Assembly: GCF_000699445.3 (NCBI RefSeq) | Contig: NC_067198.1 | Location: 33,694,536-33,758,535, forward strand | DNA length: 64,000 nucleotides | Reading direction: 5' to 3' | DNA from: Schistosoma haematobium | Lineage: Eukaryota; Platyhelminthes; Trematoda; Strigeidida; Schistosomatidae | Part shown: in pieces, positions 27,301-39,114 of the stretch | Numbering within the stretch: position 1 is the stretch's first letter | Layout: the number at the start of each line of letters is the position of its first letter | Translations under genes and position numbers: made by a program | The notes under the pieces: generated by a model | Database searches by the model: none | Told to the model about the DNA's origin: nothing | The model's input: the letters and a program-made list of their open reading frames with translations, nothing else

Positions 27301-27745
27301 CCACTGTTAGCCACTATTCATCATTGCCTAAATAAATAGTTTTATTCCAATCTACAAACTAAACTATTCTTTACATTTTAATTATGTAAGATTAAGGTGT
27401 ACCCCTATATGCTCGTTAATAATCCAACTAAAAAAATATCTCTACTATTTTCTATGATTTATTACCTAGATAGATATCTACATCTCATTCAGCCTACTTT
27501 GCCTTGAAATCGACATCATTATTTAATTTTTAAAAAAATATAACAGAATTATTTAATGAATTTCAATCAGGGATCAACTATCATTATATAAATGATTATT
27601 TGTTATTACATACTATTCAGATAAATGTTTAGTTTTAGAACCAGGTTTAAACTCTTATCATTATTATTATTATCATTATTGTTATTGAATAAGTAATTAA
27701 ATTAAATTTTGGACATTCTCTTCTAGTGATAAACATTTAATCTTG

Positions 27746-27770
27746 TTTTTGTTTGTTTGTTTGTTTGTTT
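27746..27770. repeat. (GTTT)n short tandem repeat
   Basis: Five to six TTTG units inside the peroxidase intron. Confidence 0.85.
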
Positions 27771-28103
27771 TAATCAATAAACAGTACAATATCGTGCGAG
27801 TTCAAGAATAATACAATAAAGATTATCAATCATTCTATGTTATATTAAAACTACTATTTACTGATTCATGAAAAAATAAAAAAAATAAAACAAATTCAAT
27901 AAATCTAATTCTATGGATGAGTTACCATTATTATTATTATTTTTTCTCTCTCTCTCTCTTGAATAACAGTTTTATTAATTATGTCATTATAAAAGTTTAT
28001 ATGAACAGAATATTAGTGTTGACAACTATTGTGCATGTGTACTTGATTTGCTTTACATCAGAGTGAAAATGTTTTTGAGGATATATATAGTTTTTTTGTT
28101 AAT

Positions 28104-28277
28104 TTAACTGAAAAGTGAAGATCTGTAGCTTAGGTGGATGATTTTGATGTAGTTTTGTTCTCTGAGCTGGATGGTTTGGTCGTGGAGCTTTCGTCGTTCT
28201 TCAGAAAAACGACGAAAGCTCCACGACCAAACCATCCAGCTCAGAGAACAAAACTACATCAAAATTAACTGAGAAGT
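28104..28277. mobile_element. Foldback element F1: 58-bp perfect stem with target-site duplication
   Basis: 28141-28198 pairs perfectly with 28208-28265 (coordinates sum to 56406), with a nine-base loop. The right arm carries AACGACGAAAGCTCCACGAC, the 3' half of the hammerhead seen complete at 49653-49700; the left arm is the same half inverted. Flanking direct repeats TTAACTGARAAGT (28104-28116, 28265-28277; one mismatch) look like a 13-bp target-site duplication. The left side extends further (GTAGCTTAGGTGGATGA), so the element is asymmetric. Confidence 0.9.
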
Positions 28278-28429
28278 TTTCACTATTTTTTCTTTAGTAC
28301 ATCATTAATATTTAAATTAGGTAGGATTAAATATGTTTATGGTATTATTATGGTCGTAATAATAATATTCCTCTTTAAAAGTTATATAATTATACACTGG
28401 ATTATTGTGTATAATACTTGAATACATGA

Positions 28430-28540
28430 ATGAAACTAAATTAGATCACCATTAAAAATTTGGAGGGATTCGACGGTCATTTCGTTTTAGTATAAGACTT
28501 TGAAGTAGTATGCATTCAGGACATTGCAACAGGAAATCGG
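28430..28540 (-). mobile_element. Family B SINE fragment, decayed
   Basis: Minus-strand 3' end: TTAGATCACC on the plus strand marks the tail, followed by a degenerate hammerhead and a trace of the tRNA-like 3' part. No core motif survives. Confidence 0.5.
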
Positions 28541-28794
28541 AACAACTACTGAATATACATATATTTCTTTTTCTTCACATGAATTCTCATATTGTTGTGA
28601 AATATTGAATTAATTGAATTCCTACAACTAACAACGAATATTTTGAAAAGTTTGGTAATTAGCCTCAATAAATTTAGAAACTACGAGCAAAATGGATGTA
28701 AACCTATCTGATTATGTATTTCTATAGTGCATCATACATGATATTGTATAGTTCAGTAATGTTACACTATCAAAATATATACTTTGTTATAACC

Positions 28795-29335
28795 AGACCG
28801 TTGGTGCTTGCCAATCGTGATGAACCAATTGAGCCATACTAGCTGAAATAATCGTTCCTCAAGGTCCTGCCATGCCATACAGGTCGGTTGAAGAGCGGTA
28901 AGACTAAAAACGGCAAACCCAAGGTCCAAAAACGAAGTCGTACTGCAGTAGGGTGTTTCCTTCAGACAACCAGCATAACAGCGATGCTACCTTCCCACAA
29001 GGGGAGGTTGGGTTAGAAAAGATCGACCCTAGAAATGCACACTTCGCCTTATCCCATGGATATCCGTCTCCGGAGTTAAGGTTCCAGTAAGTGCGGAGCT
29101 AACACGAAAACTCGCAAATCGGCCGTGTGTGTGACCGGCAACAAGTAGTTGTCCTTCGGGCACTGCGGTCAAGTTTTCAGGTCACTAAGACCACTTCTAA
29201 TCTAATTTCCTTCTTAGGTACCGCTAGAAGAACCCATCCACTGTGTGAGCAACCGGGAAGTGATAACTACCCTCATACCTCTAACAGCATTCAACATCAT
29301 TGTATACATAATCAATCTCTCTCTGACTGATTAGT
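28795..29335. other. GC-richer segment, probable retroelement piece
   Basis: The composition changes sharply to near 48 percent GC against roughly a third in the flanks. An open frame of 67 codons (29127-29330, plus) begins MCDRQQVVVLRALRSSFQV. The edges are abrupt at about 28795 and 29335. I suspect the 5' region of a non-LTR element, but no diagnostic motif is present. It lies in the peroxidase intron, antisense to nothing known. Confidence 0.4.
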
Positions 29336-30275
29336 TTATGAGTAGGAAATACAAATGAAGCAGATCAATAATTTCCAAGATGACGTTTAGCTCCCGTCGT
29401 TGATTCTATAATGACTGGACGATAATGATACCTGTGAAATGTTTATCCTATCTAACTTCATATATATTCTGACGTCAAATCTCTTTAATAACAATGTGGA
29501 TATAAAAATTCGAAAGTATTCGAGGAACGTATGTTTCAGACACCTAATGATGCAGATAAATCATAAGAAATAAAGGGAAATGAATACGAAATGGAGTGGT
29601 AGAAATATCCAACTTAGTTATTAATGGGTGACTCAGCATTTCCTAAATGTGAAAAAGATAAAAGCAAATTTATAGACACATACATACATGCTGAAGGTCA
29701 CATAACGCGGTAAACAATATAATTCAAGAAAGGGAACTTTATGAACTTCTCCCGAACTATGTTTTTCATTTAGCACACTTATATTGATAACTTCAATATA
29801 TTAATCATTGATTATGTGAATATGTGATGTGTTCTTACCGTCTCCGAATTCGCATCTAAATAAATAACCTCATAGGAACTTAACTTGATCAGTACAATGA
29901 CAGGTTAGATTTCGGTAGTTTTTTTTACAACTCTCCGGATTTGAAATTTCTGGATTGTTCATCCAATCTAATACTCATATTATACACTGTATGTTTTATC
30001 TCTTCTGTCACCTGATTCATTCAATTAAATTAATCAAAGTGTTCCGTTCGACTGCTTCAAATCTAATGAGCACTTCATATAACTTGAATCTCTTAAGTTT
30101 GATTCTCAGTTGAGATCTAAAAGAGATTTTATGCTTGACAAGTTATAAACTGGCTAAATATTTACGTTCTCTCATCGATTTCTAAATGATTTTTAGGTTG
30201 ATTATTCGTTGTTGTTAATCAGTATATTGCTTTATGAAAACATAAAACTTCAATAATATAACTTTCATCACCTAC

Positions 30276-30794
30276 CTGTCCTCGAATATTGAAAGGTAAT
30301 AAAGATTTACCAGCTTCTGTTGGCATACCTTCTCTCATTTTACCTTCATCAAAAAGTGTTTCTCTCAACTGGCTATTTTCAAAATCATCACTTCCATATA
30401 CATTGGATGCATCAATAAATGCTGTGATTTGATTTAATTGTTCCCTGTATCTTGGTTTACCTAATAAAATTGATGTTGAACCAGAACCACAAGTTGCACT
30501 AGATCGTGAAAATCCAATACAACGATGTTTAATACGTGGATCATCTGGAGGTACTAATATTGGAAAACATGGTGGATCATTAATACATGTTTCATTACAG
30601 CCGAGACCATCACTAAATCGACTGGTTGATGCATCGACTGGTGTAAAATCTAAATCATGATCTAAAAATTGTCCCCATTGCATTAACATTCCACTGAATT
30701 TATTATCTTCATCAAATAATTTGTTATCAATATAGTTAGTATTATTGATCATTTGAATTTCGGAATAATTTGTTTCCATTGGATACATTTCATT
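30276..30794 (-). CDS. Peroxidasin-like heme peroxidase, internal exon (5' part of gene missing)
   Basis: Encodes 173 residues: NEMYPMETNY... then MQWGQFLDHDLDFTP, with the distal Gln and His and the heme-linking Asp, a DPPCFPILVPP loop, RSSATCGSG, and TAFIDASNVYGS, the calcium-binding loop. The order and spacing match animal peroxidasins closely. The acceptor TTGCCCAG lies at 30795-30802 and the donor GTAGGT begins at 30275; phase 0 at both ends. The exon ends PFNIRGQ and joins VDCQ at 25853. Upstream exons (start of the peroxidase domain and any leucine-rich or immunoglobulin domains) should lie to the right, but I could not identify them in the window. Confidence 0.93.
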
Positions 30795-30970
30795 CTGGGC
30801 AAGAATGATAATAATATAATTTAAATGATTGTTTTTTTAGAGAAACTTACAAAATGAGTTACATTGGAAGTCAAAAAACATTACAAATGAAATAGATAAT
30901 ATTGTAGAATAACAAATTAATGTTTCATATCAGAAGGGTTTTTGTCGATATTATTAGTAATTTCAATGAA

Positions 30971-31070
30971 TGAGATCATGAGTCAATTGAAGGTAGACCA
31001 CCATGTAAACGGCCATCCAGTGCTTCCAGGTTTTCCATGTTGGTCTAGCTTCAATTGACTCATGATCTCA
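30971..31070. mobile_element. Family B mini-hairpin (only the two 3' ends)
   Basis: 30971-31009 pairs with 31032-31070 (sum 62041) with three or four mismatches and a 22-base loop. Both arms are the family B 3' terminus (GAGATCATGAGTCAATTGAA). Tens of bases of the hammerhead 3' side remain in the loop (CGGCCATCCAGTGCTTCC). The tRNA-like body is gone, so it is an extreme internally deleted form. Confidence 0.85.
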
Positions 31071-31419
31071 ACCATTGAGATTAATGATTCTACATGAATT
31101 TGAAAGATATATTCACCTCTACTTTTTATTGTATGCTAATGGTTTATTTATAAAAAAAATAACAGTATAGTGTAATTTGTAATTGAATGTAAGAGCTTCA
31201 TATTTGAAAGTTCTTTAACTACTGAATAACTTGTTATTTTCAATGAATCATATTTAAATTTGCAAAATATAATAGATGAATGAAGGGATGTTTATTATTG
31301 TCATAAGCTTCTGATGCTTAATGAAGTTAAAATGGTATTGATTTATCAAATTAGAGACGAAGTTCTAAGGATTATCAATAGAATTCATTTATCTAAGTTT
31401 CAGATGTATTACTTACTTA

Positions 31420-32365
31420 CGCCTGTTACTCCTAATGGAGCATAGACCGCCGACCAGCATTCTCCAACTCACTCTGTCCTGGGCCTTCTTTTCTAGTTCC
31501 ACTCAATTCTTGTTCATTCTTATCATGTCTATCTCCATTTCCCGGCGTAATGTGTTCTTTGGTCTTCCTCTTCTCCTTTGACCTTCAGGATTCCATGTGA
31601 GGGCTTGTCTTGTGACACAGTTGGGTGCTTTCCTCAATGTGTGTCCTATCCACTTCCAGCACTTCTTCCTGATTTCTTCCTCCGCTGGGATCTGGTTTGT
31701 TCTCTCCCACAGTAGGTTGTTGCTAATAGTGTCCGGCCAACGGATCCGAAGTATTTTTCGTAGACAAATGTTATTAAACACTTGTATGTTCTGGATGATG
31801 GCTTTCGTAGTTCTCCAGGTTTCCACCCCATACAGTAGAACTGTCTCGACACTTGTATTGAAAATCCTGACCTTGGTGTTGGTTGACAGTTGCTTTGAGT
31901 TCCAGATGTTCCTCAGTTGTAAATATGCTGCTCTTGCTTTGCCGATCCGCGCCTTCACATCTTCATCAGATCCACCCTGTTCATCAATGATGCTGCCCAA
32001 ATACGTAAAGGTTTTTACATCTTCCAAATCTTCTCCGTCAATTGTGATTGGATTGGTGCATGCTGTGTTGTATCGGAGAATCTTGCTTTTCCCTTTGTGT
32101 ATATTGAGACCTACTGCTGTTGAGGCTATTGCTACACTGGTCTTTTTCTCCTGCATTTGTTGTTGCGTTTGGGATAGAAGGGCCAGATCATCAGCGAAGT
32201 CTAGATCGTCCAGCTGCATCCTAGATGTCGATTGTATCCCGTGCTTCTCTTCAGATGTTGATGTCTTCATGATCCAGTCGATCACCAGGAGAAAGAGAAA
32301 GGTTGAGAGTAAGTAAACTTGCCTGACACCAGGCTTTTCTTCGAACAAGTTTGTCAACTTCAGAG
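31420..32365 (-). pseudogene. RTE-like reverse transcriptase fragment with FADD motif
   Basis: A minus-strand open frame of 284 codons (32357-31503) reads [19 protein letters not shown], then [17 protein letters not shown] (the metal-binding ADD of the RT palm), [51 protein letters not shown] and [16 protein letters not shown] stop replaces the usual Trp after RMNKN; beyond it the same frame goes on VELEKKAQDRVSWRMLVGGL and a terminal stop near 31425. The 5' part of RT and the endonuclease are missing. Relatively intact compared with other elements here, so a younger insertion. It belongs to a different subfamily from the RTE-like fragments with HVLRMP. Confidence 0.9.
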
Positions 32366-35300
32366 GTAATAGTTGAATGCTATTAGTTATGCTAGATCTT
32401 GTGTATTAAATCAGTTTTCATTAATATTCTATGCATCATTAAGTTTGTATGGAATATTGAACTCACCTAAGGAATGAAACTTTATAACCACTCAGAGATG
32501 AGAAGTTATTTTGATGTTCTCTTGTAAGAGCTAAAGATTATACAATATTATTTCACAGTTAATTAAACAGATAATCCTTAAATTTGTAGTTTCACTATTT
32601 TTCTGCTACATGTATCACTGTACCGTTTTATCGAGGTGACTTATTTAATACAGATGAGAAATGGGGTAGTATTCAATCTTTATACGACTTCGTTAAACGG
32701 CCGAAAAGTCCAACAATGATCTAGCTTATATGTTATGTATGAAGTCAATCGTTTTTTTAAACTTCTATGATGAGTAAGTGTATTCATTATATTCATTCTG
32801 TTTAATTTTCAAGTCAAAATCGTTGTTTTTAATTCACCATACTACTGATAACATTTGTAAGTACTCCATCTTCGCAGATTCAGCTAATAACTATTCATTG
32901 TTGACTAGAATAAACTGTAATGATATTGAGACTAGTGTGAAAATTGTAGAAAATAGATAAGAATAAGAGATAGGGCTGAATCGATTTTCTTTGTTTTCAG
33001 TTTGTGCAACTACGTTAGAACTCTGTCTCTCAAGTCTTCGAAAGTAAATACCGAAACATCACAGTTTGTTTTGAGCTCTTAGTGAACCATTAGACCAGAA
33101 TCAATATACATCTACAAATTTACTTGTTCTTGTAGAGCAGGTTACATAGTCCGAAATAAAAAGGCTCCCAAGAACCGTATATCTTAGCATTCCTCTTGAT
33201 GGTTATCAAAAACATTACTATAGTCAATCAACAACTTCATTCTGGTAATGCTGCCCCTTCAGAATCTTCCTCCCACGTTATTCAAAAAGAGAAAAGAAGT
33301 GGTTCAAAAGCATCACAAACCTAGAATTTGTGTACGGCAGAGGCTTTATCTACTGATTCCAGCCTAAACTATGTGTACAAAATCAACATGTTCAATCTCG
33401 TCTTATGGTGGTCTTGATCATCTTTTCTAGCTGCATGTTCAAGACTCTGTTGCTATTAATCCCTCAATATTTATTAAATCATTAATTAGCTATTGTTACA
33501 CGATTCATTTATTCTGTTCTTCATATTGTTCAGACAAACAAATACTTCTGTTCTGGAAAATATCTTAATAATTTTTATCATCACTCGTTGGCTCGTTACA
33601 TGACTCCCTTTCTATATATGTATTTCCACACAATTTATTCACAGTTTCTTAATATTATCCATCTTGACAATCATCATCTATTTGGAATCTATTCTTGATT
33701 TGTTCCATTACATTTGATACTTGGAAACATTTTCTATCGATTTTAAGTGGTAAAATGTTTTCCTACTTTATTTGTAGACTTGTATATTCTAATTATACAA
33801 TCATACAACTCTAGTAAGTAATGTCCAAAAATCTCTACATTGAATTGTCTTTATTTCTTGTTCAAATTAGAATCTATTGGTTAACACTTCAAAGCCTCTA
33901 TTCATGTTTCTAAACCATGATCAAATCAGTATTTAAGGTACTTGAATTTGTTCATATTTTCTGTGTTGACCTTATAGGTTCACAGTTGTTCACTGGAATT
34001 TGAGAATATCTACCTTCTTTAAACGTATAGCTGCAAAGCACCATAGTGTTTCAGTTAGCATTAAAAAATGAAGTATGAAGTGACATAATGTTCATTATCT
34101 TCAACTGCCAAATTTCACATAAATAAAGTACTAGACATATTCTCAATATATTTTTATTCTAGTGTATGTAGCTTGTTTCACAGATGACTTAGCACACCTG
34201 ACGAAAATCCCGGCCACTACAGTCAATGACGGTTTTGCGACTCGTTAGTCGATTTGGATTATTGACAAACTATCTTGTGGCTGGCCGTAGCAATAAACAG
34301 AATATTTCCATCATACATATATCAAAATCCAAAGAAATACATAATCAGTTACTAATAACTTACGCACAATCTTGATGTAAAATTTAGTTAGTTTTGTACA
34401 ATTGCATGTTTAAGGATTCAGAGATCTAAAAACTTTTCGAATCTGACTGTCAGTAATACTATATTTTATTAAGACGAATAGTTTAACAGAAATTGAGTGC
34501 CGAGTATAGAAACGAAGTCAAGACAAGTTTTCAGAACGAAACGTTGGAATTATTTACATTTCAATCGCTGAGATTATATCAAATAAAATTTTCCCAAATA
34601 ACTACTTTGTTATAACTGATAATTCTAGCTAAATTTTATGATTACATTGTCTTAGGATTTGTAAGCTTCATTGTACTTTCCGATCTATTTTATACTCAAA
34701 TAAATGTTCACCTCAGAGAAATTAGTTTGTTAAAACTATTAGGTTTTAAATTATATTATTAAGAAAATATGTGACTAGAAGAATATAACCAGCTGTTACC
34801 GTTAACTATGGATGATGTCTCGTCAACATCGTGAATTCAGTGAAGCTAAAATCACTGAATGCTGAATAGTTTAAAGCTAAGGCGCTCGCCACAATGCCCA
34901 AATGGACTAGGTCTGAATCTTTGCGGGGTTGTTGGTGGACACTTCTAAACAGTTTTATAATAGAAAATCGTGGTCTTCTATGGTTATTGATCTACATTCA
35001 GTAAATGGTGTAAACTATCATCAAATTACTCTATTTATTGCTTATGATTTAACATATTCCATTTTCTTTATACATTATGAAATCAAATGGCTTATTACCA
35101 GTTGTTTCAACACTTTAGGCCTCTTCAGGAAAACATTAATTTCGACGATCAGTATAAACTGTAATCTATAAAATATATCAACCACTGATAAACTTTTTTA
35201 ATGATTTCGAAGGTTAATTTTTAATTAAGCTAATGTCAATTTACTGGAACAATTTTAAAATGACAAAACTTGCAACGTTTCATTTCGTAAATTTCCCGAA

Positions 35301-35640
35301 TTCTTATATCTTTCGATTATTATCATTGTTTGCTATTGTCATTAAAAAAGTCATCACAAATACAAAAGTCCAAATAAGGTTCAAATGCTGATACAGCTAC
35401 GTGATTTCTCCCAATTATACAACTTAATAAAATCACAGCGAATAGTTTTCATCTAATAACCATAAAGGTTTTGTATTTTTAAATTTTATCTAATCCGTTT
35501 AGATCAATATTGTTTTGTCAAACAGTAGTTATAATAAGCATTATAAACTTCACATATTCGTTGTTTTCTATTAATAGTGAAAATAATAAACAAATATATA
35601 TATTTGAAGGGGTTTTGTGAAAAAGTTTAGAACTTTCAGT
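32366..35640. other. Intergenic or intron, nothing recognised
   Basis: About 3.3 kb of AT-rich DNA. A weak tRNA-like hint at 34866-34940 (GGTCTGAATCT) is too poor to call. It may be intron of the peroxidase gene if its 5' exons lie further right. Confidence 0.5.
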
Positions 35641-36140
35641 AGTTGAAATCATGAGTCAATTGAAGCTAGATCACCATGGAAAACCTGGAAGCACTGAACG
35701 ACCGTTTCGTCCCATTATGGGACTTCTCAGTAGTGCGCATCCACGATCCCGAACCCCACGAGACTCAAACCCAGGATCTATCAGTGTCGCGTGCCAGCGC
35801 TTAACCATAAGACCAGTGAGCCGACATTCAACGATGTTAGTGTCTAACTTCAACCAATCCACGAAATTGCGCCACAGTACATCATTGTCTTCAGTGAGTT
35901 GATATCTCACAACAGACCTGGTTGTACTCCACTGGTAACGACTTCTCACTAGAACTCCAGGAGTATCTCTTGAAGTCAGTCATTAGTGAGCGAGACTGAT
36001 AGGTCCTGGGTTCGAATCTCGCGAGGGGGCAGGATCGTGGATGCGCACTGCTGAGGCTTCCCACACTGGGACGAAACGTGCGTCCAGTGCTCACAGGTTT
36101 TCCATGGAAGTCTAGTTTCAATTGACTCATGATTTCAACT
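35641..36140 (-). mobile_element. Family B SINE, head-to-head inverted dimer
   Basis: A near full-length minus copy (35641 to about 35985) meets a plus-oriented 3' fragment (about 35986-36140) that begins in the tRNA-like part at the B box (GGGTTCGAATCTC). Some 150 bases at the two ends are inverted copies. The left hammerhead (minus, near 35692-35737) has core CTGAGAA; the right one (plus, near 36043-36090) has CTGAGGC. Both lack a required core base. Confidence 0.85.
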
Positions 36141-36149
36141 AGTAAAATA

Positions 36150-38100
36150 TATACTTGATAGTTTCGTAATTTGGTTCATTAAAGTTAATAATTACATACA
36201 GTTACATGAAGTAGTCTTTTTAATACACTATACGAAAACTAGTACTTGGCTGCCAAAATCAAAATCCATATATTAGAGTTTGAATTTACTATTGTTTGAT
36301 AGAGATCAGATTACTGTGACAACTAAGAGACTATTTAATTATTCAGGTTAACATTTATTAATATTATGGAGTAACAAAGATTTACCCTTTATAAGTTATG
36401 TGCTGTACGAAATATTTTATTTTCCAATGATAATTTAAGTTTGTCATTACATAACGTAAATAGTACCTGATTAGAGTTTCATATTGTCAATCAATATGAT
36501 TTAACTTATTTGTTGGATAATCGCAGGCTTTTAATTTAGTGATTTCTCATTTGAATTTTCATGTATATTTCAATTATTAAAAACGATTATATGTTCTAGA
36601 ATAAAGTGCAGGAAATATATTTTGACTTTCAGCAAAATAAAAGTTGATATCCATGTATAATATTTGAAATGAGAAAACTTTTTACTTATTAAAATGTATG
36701 GGAAACCATGGTTACTACTGAGAAGAATAGTCTAAGAGTAGTGTAAACTACTCACCATTTACTATACAATTGATACATCCTGATGAAATGACAAGTGTTT
36801 GGCAAAATTATTCTTTCATGAATAAATACAAGTTAAAAGGAAAACTCAATACTAAGTATGGATTACTGAATAAAGAATGTTTATTTTAGTATAAGGAAAG
36901 ATATAATCGAAGACAATAACGATTTAAAGTAATATTTCGAACAATAATTACTGTTAAGATGTTATGTGAATATTAATCCAATTTATGATAGTATTCGGTA
37001 TACCTTGAAACTTTAAAATGATAATACTATTATGGTTTGCATGAACGACCGACCTTAGTTAAGTAACTATTTGAAATTACAAAGGATTAGATATCTATCC
37101 TGTCCTATAATAAGACAACCCATTTACAGTTCCACCATGAACTTTTATATCTCCTGTCAAACTCTTAACGCTGAGATCACTGAGCTGGTTTACAGCTGCT
37201 TACAAAACGGTTGTTCAGTGTTTCAAGGTTTTCAATGCTTTTCTAAATAATGACAATTCGTAACTTCAAGTCTAAAGTTGAACAATCCTCACAAAACACT
37301 CCATACTGATGATAATAATAACTTCAACAAATCATGAGACTATCGTCCAGGTTGAGTATTTAGCTAACAAATAATTGTTTATTGTTATTGATTCTTATTG
37401 GCTGTTAAATTCAAATCAGTTCCTGATAATTTTCAGTGAAACATATATATATCATACAGTCAAGATAGTATGACTTATTAGATTATCAGTGATTAATCAA
37501 GAATAGAAAAGCAAATCGTATCACGACTGATGATCCTACAATTTTGATAATCGTATTAATAAGCCAATCATCCTGTATTCTTATAACTTGTAACTTTTTA
37601 TGTATTGATTTATTTTATCTCGAATGTACTGATAAATTGATTTTTGTTGTTGCTAGATTAACAGTAAGCAAATCAATTATCCGATGAAGTCAGTGTTACG
37701 TTTTAATCTTTAATACTGAGTAAAAAAATGGTTACCTAAATGATGTAGTACATGAGTAAAAGATATTTTGGATAAATGTTTTTTTATGGAGATAACAGTG
37801 GGAAGTTTTATATGTAAACATGTCTGGCAATCCGAGTAGAATTTATCCAGTTTTTATAAATTGAACAATTAAAATTCAGCACTTAAGGCTGTTTGACTAT
37901 AAGTTTAGCATAAACGTTAATAAATAACGTGTGTATGGATCGTAAAAATATTATTGCCTTCTTCAGAGTTGCAGAAATACAGTTTCAAATAGTACCAAAA
38001 AGCAGAAAATCTGTATCCAGTACTTATTCCAGTAAATATCTAATAAAAGTCAGAAAATCACTAAAATCTTTAAAAAAATAAAATTTCAAAACAGAAATAG
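36150..38100. other. Intergenic, one SINE scrap
   Basis: AT-rich DNA. A probable family B remnant lies at about 37175-37260 (GAGCTGGTTTACAGCTGC, then AACGGTTGTTCAGTGTTTCA and the tail). Nothing else is recognised. Confidence 0.5.
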
Positions 38101-38109
38101 CTGTCGCTA

Positions 38110-38390
38110 TAGATAAATTGTGGCTGGTAGTGGGATTCACTAATGGACTCGAACCTGGTACATTTTATTTCAATCGGCTACTCATTTTCCACGTAGCTAC
38201 TGAGTATAGATAGCTGTTAACGTGTTTAACGGGTACAACATTCATATTATTAGTAGCTTGGTGTGGAATGCACGTGTGTTTGAAATAAAAGGGATTGTCG
38301 ACTATGGGTTTCCGGCATATCCAGTTGACAATTCCGGAATGGAACAAAACATTCATCTTGGATTCCACTGTTAGCCACAGTTTATCTATT
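38110..38390 (+). mobile_element. Smα-like SINE (family A), old copy
   Basis: A minus-oriented end (TGGCTGGTAGTGGGATTCAC) at the left and a plus end with CATATCCAGTTGACAATTCC ... TTGGATTCCACTGTTAGCCA at the right, the latter around 38318-38378. The hammerhead core is TTGACAA and stem II is disrupted, so it is long dead. It has the same inverted-end layout as the younger copies. Confidence 0.65.
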
Positions 38391-39114
38391 CTAACTACTT
38401 ATAATGAAATAGACATATCGAAGCAATCTGCTTAGGATGTACTATTTCTAGCTAATATTTATCTAAATTCGATCCTTAATATCAGCAAGAAAACGATTTG
38501 ATTACTTACCGATCATGTAGTGTTCATGTTAAACTACAATTTTCTCCTTACAAAGTTAATTAATCAGAACCAAAATTTCTGATAAGAAAAAGAATAATTT
38601 TGGTACAGTTAACGGGTATGACAAATTTCATTGACATCTCAAAGTCAAAATCTATATTTTTAACGTCAGTAATGTAAAAAATTCAGATAAACTGAAAGAA
38701 CACTTTGAGCTTCATTTCCACAGAATCCTACATAATTTATGTACTATATGTTGGCAACAGCTTTTCTCACTTTGTTCATTTCACCAAGAATAATAAAACT
38801 ATATACTATGACATTACTATGCAAGTTAACTAAAACATTAACAATCGAGTTAAACATCAACATTCTATCGTTTATTGCGTAGTTATATACAACATTGTAT
38901 TCTGATTTCTATTTGATAAGCGGTTAACTCGAACGTTCTGGTCACCTATTTTCTAGCTCCACAAATATTACAGTTAATCTACCTATTTTAGATTTATTTA
39001 AATTAAATAAGTCCCAATAGCAATTGTATATTCTCACGCATTACAATAAAAGGGTTACAAAATATTCCGAGATGAAACATTGGAAAACACAAACAAATAT
39101 AAATAAAAAAGTAG

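Larger units (their letters stand above)
26906..27335 (+). mobile_element. Smα-like SINE (family A), inverted composite
   Basis: The left part is a minus-oriented end with a hammerhead at 26990-27034 and its downstream sequence to 26906. From 27035 a full plus copy runs: leader (GCACAGGATGCACATATACC, GAGACTGATCAATTGG, ATGGGAAGAT), A-box-like CAGTAGCTGAGTAGATAAC, B box GGTTCAAGTCC (27209-27219), a hammerhead at about 27251-27300 and the end TGTTAGCCACTATTC. The leader overlaps the sequence at the start of the PLE near 61.6 kb. Confidence 0.85.
25854..30275. other. Peroxidase intron (4.4 kb) with nested repeats
   Basis: On the minus strand the intron opens GTAGGT (30275 downward) and ends TTAAATAG (25854). 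It contains an RTE-like fragment, an Smα-like element, a foldback element and a GC-richer segment at 28.8-29.3 kb. 27.3-28.1 kb and 29.35-30.27 kb hold only simple AT-rich sequence. Confidence 0.85.

Noticed and set aside
31597..32316. 239-codon plus-strand open frame
   Set aside because: It is antisense to the reverse-transcriptase frame on the minus strand, which has clear RT motifs; the plus frame has no family similarity.
34866..34940. tRNA-like remnant (GGTCTGAATCT)
   Set aside because: Only a weak B-box-like block; no hammerhead or SINE tail nearby.
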